44,569 nucleotides of DNA from contig CABUBX010000007.1 of NCBI GenBank assembly GCA_902489925.1, forward strand, positions 1 to 44,569. Reading direction: 5' to 3'. The notes below the pieces were generated by a model. That model ran no database searches. It was not told where the DNA came from and saw nothing but the letters and a program-made list of their open reading frames with translations. Shown in pieces: positions 41,632 through 44,569 of the stretch. The translations under genes were made by a program, and so were the position numbers. Numbering within the stretch: position 1 is the stretch's first letter; each line of letters begins with the position of its first letter. The stretch is from an uncultured Lachnospiraceae bacterium (GTDB lineage Bacteria; Bacillota; Clostridia; Lachnospirales; Lachnospiraceae).

Positions 41632-42503
41632 CAATACTCAACCTCCTTACTCCGCAAATATCGGTTAATAGGAACAGCAACGATAAAAATCAAAACAAAG
41701 AGTGCAATGCCCACCGCCGAAGAATATCCGGCTTTCTCATCGTTAAAATAAAGCAGTGAAATATAATAGGACAATGACAATGATTTCCTGTTTGGCCCGC
41801 CATTTGTCAATGTAACAATAATATCAAAAAGTTTTAACCCGCCAATAAGATTTGTAATTACCGCCGTTGTTATGGCAGGCATCAAAAGAGGTAATTTAAC
41901 TTTCGTGAAAATCTGCCATTTTTTCGCACCATCAAGCAGCGCCGCCTCCTGATACATTTTCGGTATATTCTGCAAGCCCGCTAAATAAATCAGCATACAA
42001 AAGCCCATTGTCTGCCAGCTGTTAATCAGTGTAATAATCAATACAGCTCTTGGCCCCGTTTCCATCCAATAAATATTGGAAATTCCAAAAATATTTAAAA
42101 GATTATTCAGAACACCATTTTCATAATTGAAAATATAATACTGTATAGCACCCATAATGACACCGGAAATCATAATCGGCATATAAAGAATCAGACGCAC
42201 AAAATTTCTTCCGCGAAATGCCTTGTTTACAAACAATGCCGCTGCCAGTCCCATAATATTCTGAAGCAATGTACTTCCAAAGCCATAAACAAAGGTATTT
42301 ACCATCGAGCGCAAAAACACTTTATCACTAAAAATTGAAGCGTAATTTTCAAGACCAATAAACTTCATCTTTTGAGAATATCCATTCCATTTAAAAAAGG
42401 ACACTCTCAATGCATTACCCAACGGTACAATAACAAACAATATGATGAGCAAAAAAGCGGGAATACTTAATGACAGTAACAGTCTCTTTCTTTTTTTCTC
42501 CAT
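41631..42503 (-). CDS. Sugar ABC transporter permease (MalF type)
   Basis: A 290-residue CUT1 permease, six helices, first at about 10-32. The EAA loop is MYQEAALLDGAKKWQIFTKVKLPLLMP (near residue 187), and the TLTNGGPNRKSLSLSYYI stretch is typical of the family. AAAGGGTG lies about 7 nt before the ATG. It lies 62 nt after the binding-protein gene. Confidence 0.93.
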   Translation of the reverse strand: MEKKRKRLLLSLSIPAFLLIILFVIVPLGNALRVSFFKWNGYSQKMKFIGLENYASIFSDKVFLRSMVNTFVYGFGSTLLQNIMGLAAALFVNKAFRGRNFVRLILYMPIMISGVIMGAIQYYIFNYENGVLNNLLNIFGISNIYWMETGPRAVLIITLINSWQTMGFCMLIYLAGLQNIPKMYQEAALLDGAKKWQIFTKVKLPLLMPAITTAVITNLIGGLKLFDIIVTLTNGGPNRKSLSLSYYISLLYFNDEKAGYSSAVGIALFVLIFIVAVPINRYLRSKEVEY

Positions 42504-42565
42504 TATATTTCACCCTTTCTTACCGACTCACGGTTAATTTTCCCGCTTTTATATATTGTCGGACA

Positions 42566-43888
42566 TTATCCTTCCTGTGCTGCTTCATACAAATCCACAT
42601 AATTTTCTTTCAGATAATCAATTACTTCCTGTTTACTTTCATCGGATTGATTTTCGCAGAACATTCCTGCTGCCACTTGGAATATACTCCACATTCCTGT
42701 CGGCATATATTTTCTGTCCCAAAGATTATCATAATAAACCTCCGGAAAATGTTCTTCCATTTCTTCCATTATTTTCATACCATATGATTTTGTCGTTTCT
42801 GACGGCAGCGTACTTATTTCTCCTGCCGCTGCATTAATTCCGTCCGCATTTTCAGCCACATAATTCAGAAAAGCTTTGCATACTTCCGGTTCTTTTGTGT
42901 CTTTCCAAATACCAAATGCTGCCCCTTCGCCTATTCCGCAAAAACGTGAGCCACCTTCCTTGCTTGCACAGATTGGAATCATTGCCATTTTCACTTCCGG
43001 ATTTTGTGAAACAACTGCTGCCTGAAAGGATGTTCCAATACCGACAACAAAAGCACAATCATTTTGAGCGCAGCGCTCAATGGCATCCGGCTGGCTTATT
43101 GTTCCGCAGTCTTCATACACATAGCCATTATCAAACCATGTTTGAAGATAGTCTAAAATAACATTATAATTTTCCCAGTCCCATGTACCGTTTAACATTG
43201 CTTCCGTATCATCATGTACAGCACCTTCATAATTCAGCCATGAACCGTTTGCATTGGCCAATGCCCCTGCGGATGTAAAATAATTCGCAATCGGTGTATA
43301 TCCTGCTGCTTTAATTTTATCACAAGCGGCATTAAAGTCTTCCCACGTTTCTATCTCCCACGGATTTACACCGGCAGCATCACAAACATTCATATTTACT
43401 GCTGTTCCCAGGCAAGAACCTGTTGTCATCAATGTATATATTTTTCCATCCGTATCCTGAATTACACCTAAAGCCGCTTTGCTTAAATCGTCAGCCCATG
43501 CCTCCTGACTCAAATCCATTAAATACTCCTTATAACGAATCAGCGACCATCCGTGTGTCTCAAAAACATCCGGAAGGCTGTTTGATGCCATTCTCGTTTT
43601 CATCGTACTCTCATAATCATTCCCATACTCATCAAGAACAACTTCTACGCCTGTCTCATTTTCAAACTCTTCTATAACCTTTTTGTAGGCTGTCAATGTA
43701 TCTCCTGAAAGGTAGGTCGCAACTTCTATACTCTTACCTTCAAAATCTGTATTTGCAGCTTCACCATTTGATTGATTTTGCACTGTTTCACTTTGTTTTT
43801 CCGTTTCACCACCACAAGCGGATAATAAAAAACAGCTGGTCGCTACTGTAATTGCCAATCCTTTTTTCATCCATTTTTTCTTAAACAT
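42566..43888 (-). CDS. Extracellular sugar-binding lipoprotein
   Basis: A 440-residue family 1 solute-binding protein. Residues 1-25 are a lipoprotein signal with lipobox LLSAC (Cys25). A Ser/Asn/Glu-rich linker is followed by the two-lobe fold (IEVATYLSGDTLTAYKKVIEEFENETGVEVVLDE, PDVFETHGWSL). AGGAGG lies 9 nt before the ATG. The Trp/Tyr-rich middle (GTWDWENYNVILDYLQTWFDNGY) fits an oligosaccharide ligand, but the sugar cannot be told. Confidence 0.92.
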   Translation of the reverse strand: MFKKKWMKKGLAITVATSCFLLSACGGETEKQSETVQNQSNGEAANTDFEGKSIEVATYLSGDTLTAYKKVIEEFENETGVEVVLDEYGNDYESTMKTRMASNSLPDVFETHGWSLIRYKEYLMDLSQEAWADDLSKAALGVIQDTDGKIYTLMTTGSCLGTAVNMNVCDAAGVNPWEIETWEDFNAACDKIKAAGYTPIANYFTSAGALANANGSWLNYEGAVHDDTEAMLNGTWDWENYNVILDYLQTWFDNGYVYEDCGTISQPDAIERCAQNDCAFVVGIGTSFQAAVVSQNPEVKMAMIPICASKEGGSRFCGIGEGAAFGIWKDTKEPEVCKAFLNYVAENADGINAAAGEISTLPSETTKSYGMKIMEEMEEHFPEVYYDNLWDRKYMPTGMWSIFQVAAGMFCENQSDESKQEVIDYLKENYVDLYEAAQEG

Positions 43889-43951
43889 ATAAATTTCCTC
43901 CTTATATTTTCATCAATCCATTTCCTCTGCATGTCCCTCTGCCATGCAGTC

Positions 43952-44569
43952 TTAAAACATACAACTAAATCCATCATAAGCCACTGTATAACCTTTTGGT
44001 TCTTCCAATTCGCAAATTTTGTCGTGAGTAAAGTCTCCAAAATGTGCCAAATGGCTTAATATAAAAACTGTATTGTCATTTGTGCAGCCAATCATCTCCA
44101 TTCTTTTTTTAACCTCGTCAACGGCCTCAAACCCCATATGTCCCCGTCTCCAATCTCTGGACAAAGCTGTGCAGTCGAGGCTAACCAAATCAAAATGAAT
44201 ATTTTTAATATAATCCCATGTACTTTCAGGGAATATTCCTGTGTCATGAGCATATAAAAGGCGTTTTCCTGCTTTTTCAATCATATAAATCAACGCCTTT
44301 TCAGGTTGATTATGGTCTGCCAAAAGTGCTGTCACCGTATATCCATCCGCCGTACACACTTTTTCAAAAGGCAACAACAAATGGAATGTTACATACTTTT
44401 CCATATTATTACATATGGTCGCTGCTTCTTTAAATCGCTTCCAAATCACCTCGTTCCCATACATATGCAAACACTCTTTTGAAAGTTTTTCAGCATAATT
44501 GGGATTTCTCATACAAATATCATAAGGAAAAAAATGGTCATGATGGCTATGCGTCATCAATAATGTTCT
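43952..44569 (-). CDS. MBL-fold metallo-hydrolase (PhnP-like), 5' end beyond window
   Basis: At least 205 residues of a metallo-beta-lactamase-fold protein; the frame stays open to the window edge, reading LLMTHSHHDHF at its visible start, so the N-terminus is missing. Metal motifs: HSHHDH, YAHDTG near 115, and a late LSHLAHFGD. It resembles PhnP-like phosphodiesterases. It lies 63 nt upstream of the sugar-binding protein on the same strand, so the two may belong to one operon. Confidence 0.75.
   Translation of the reverse strand, partial: RTLLMTHSHHDHFFPYDICMRNPNYAEKLSKECLHMYGNEVIWKRFKEAATICNNMEKYVTFHLLLPFEKVCTADGYTVTALLADHNQPEKALIYMIEKAGKRLLYAHDTGIFPESTWDYIKNIHFDLVSLDCTALSRDWRRGHMGFEAVDEVKKRMEMIGCTNDNTVFILSHLAHFGDFTHDKICELEEPKGYTVAYDGFSCMF

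Overview
The window looks like chromosomal DNA from a low-to-moderate GC, Gram-positive anaerobe of the Clostridia, most likely a gut-type Lachnospiraceae. The signs are strong AGGAGG ribosome sites, TTG and GTG starts, near-consensus sigma-A promoters (several with a TG extended -10), Firmicutes-type FtsEX/Ctp, CsoR/CopA and GalT class II genes, and a sortase-type APQTGD tail. The family calls rest on motifs and overall protein resemblance read by eye; no database search was run. I see no phage, insertion sequence, CRISPR array or origin. Most genes lie on the minus strand.

Layout. 1-5.4 kb: end of a tRNA-Pro(TGG), then housekeeping genes on the minus strand (YfcE-like phosphoesterase, RdgB-like pyrophosphatase, anchored papain-like peptidase, THUMP-type rRNA methyltransferase, rhodanese, a 53-residue small protein, a DUF5662 protein). 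5.4-14.4 kb: sugar use. galT-galK is divergent from an AraC regulator; a metallo-beta-lactamase-fold protein, xylulokinase and a fucose/arabinose-isomerase-fold enzyme are divergent from a ROK (XylR-like) repressor with an operator-like site over its own -35. 14.4-18.3 kb: a two-gene ABC exporter, an aldo/keto reductase, and two gene remnants (a sortase-signal tail and a coiled-coil fragment). 18.3-21.1 kb: an operon of two serine hydrolases and an ATP-grasp ligase, the best candidate here for an undescribed biosynthetic or tailoring pathway. 21.2-24.2 kb: copper efflux (CopA with a CopZ-like C-terminal domain, and CsoR) behind a strong promoter with a CsoR-like operator at +1.

24.2-36 kb: HAD phosphatase, EamA transporter, GNAT, a two-component system, DegV, then a cell-envelope operon (PucR/CdaR-type regulator, FtsE, FtsX, Ctp protease), an SDR reductase of the FabG/YmfI type, and a CofE-like ligase in a genome that probably makes no F420. 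36-44.6 kb: a DUF3784-like membrane protein, GreA-type factor, cysteine synthase, a very unusual fusion of a TetM/EF-G-like ribosomal GTPase to a YacP/Rae1-type NYN nuclease domain, and a sugar ABC importer (binding protein and two permeases, no ATPase) with an edge-truncated metallo-hydrolase upstream.

Most noteworthy: the ribosomal GTPase-NYN fusion; the hydrolase/hydrolase/ATP-grasp operon; a methyltransferase gene whose Shine-Dalgarno is 32 nt from its start but is brought to 7 nt by an intervening hairpin; and a copA-copZ fusion that keeps what looks like the old copZ translation-start region as its linker.
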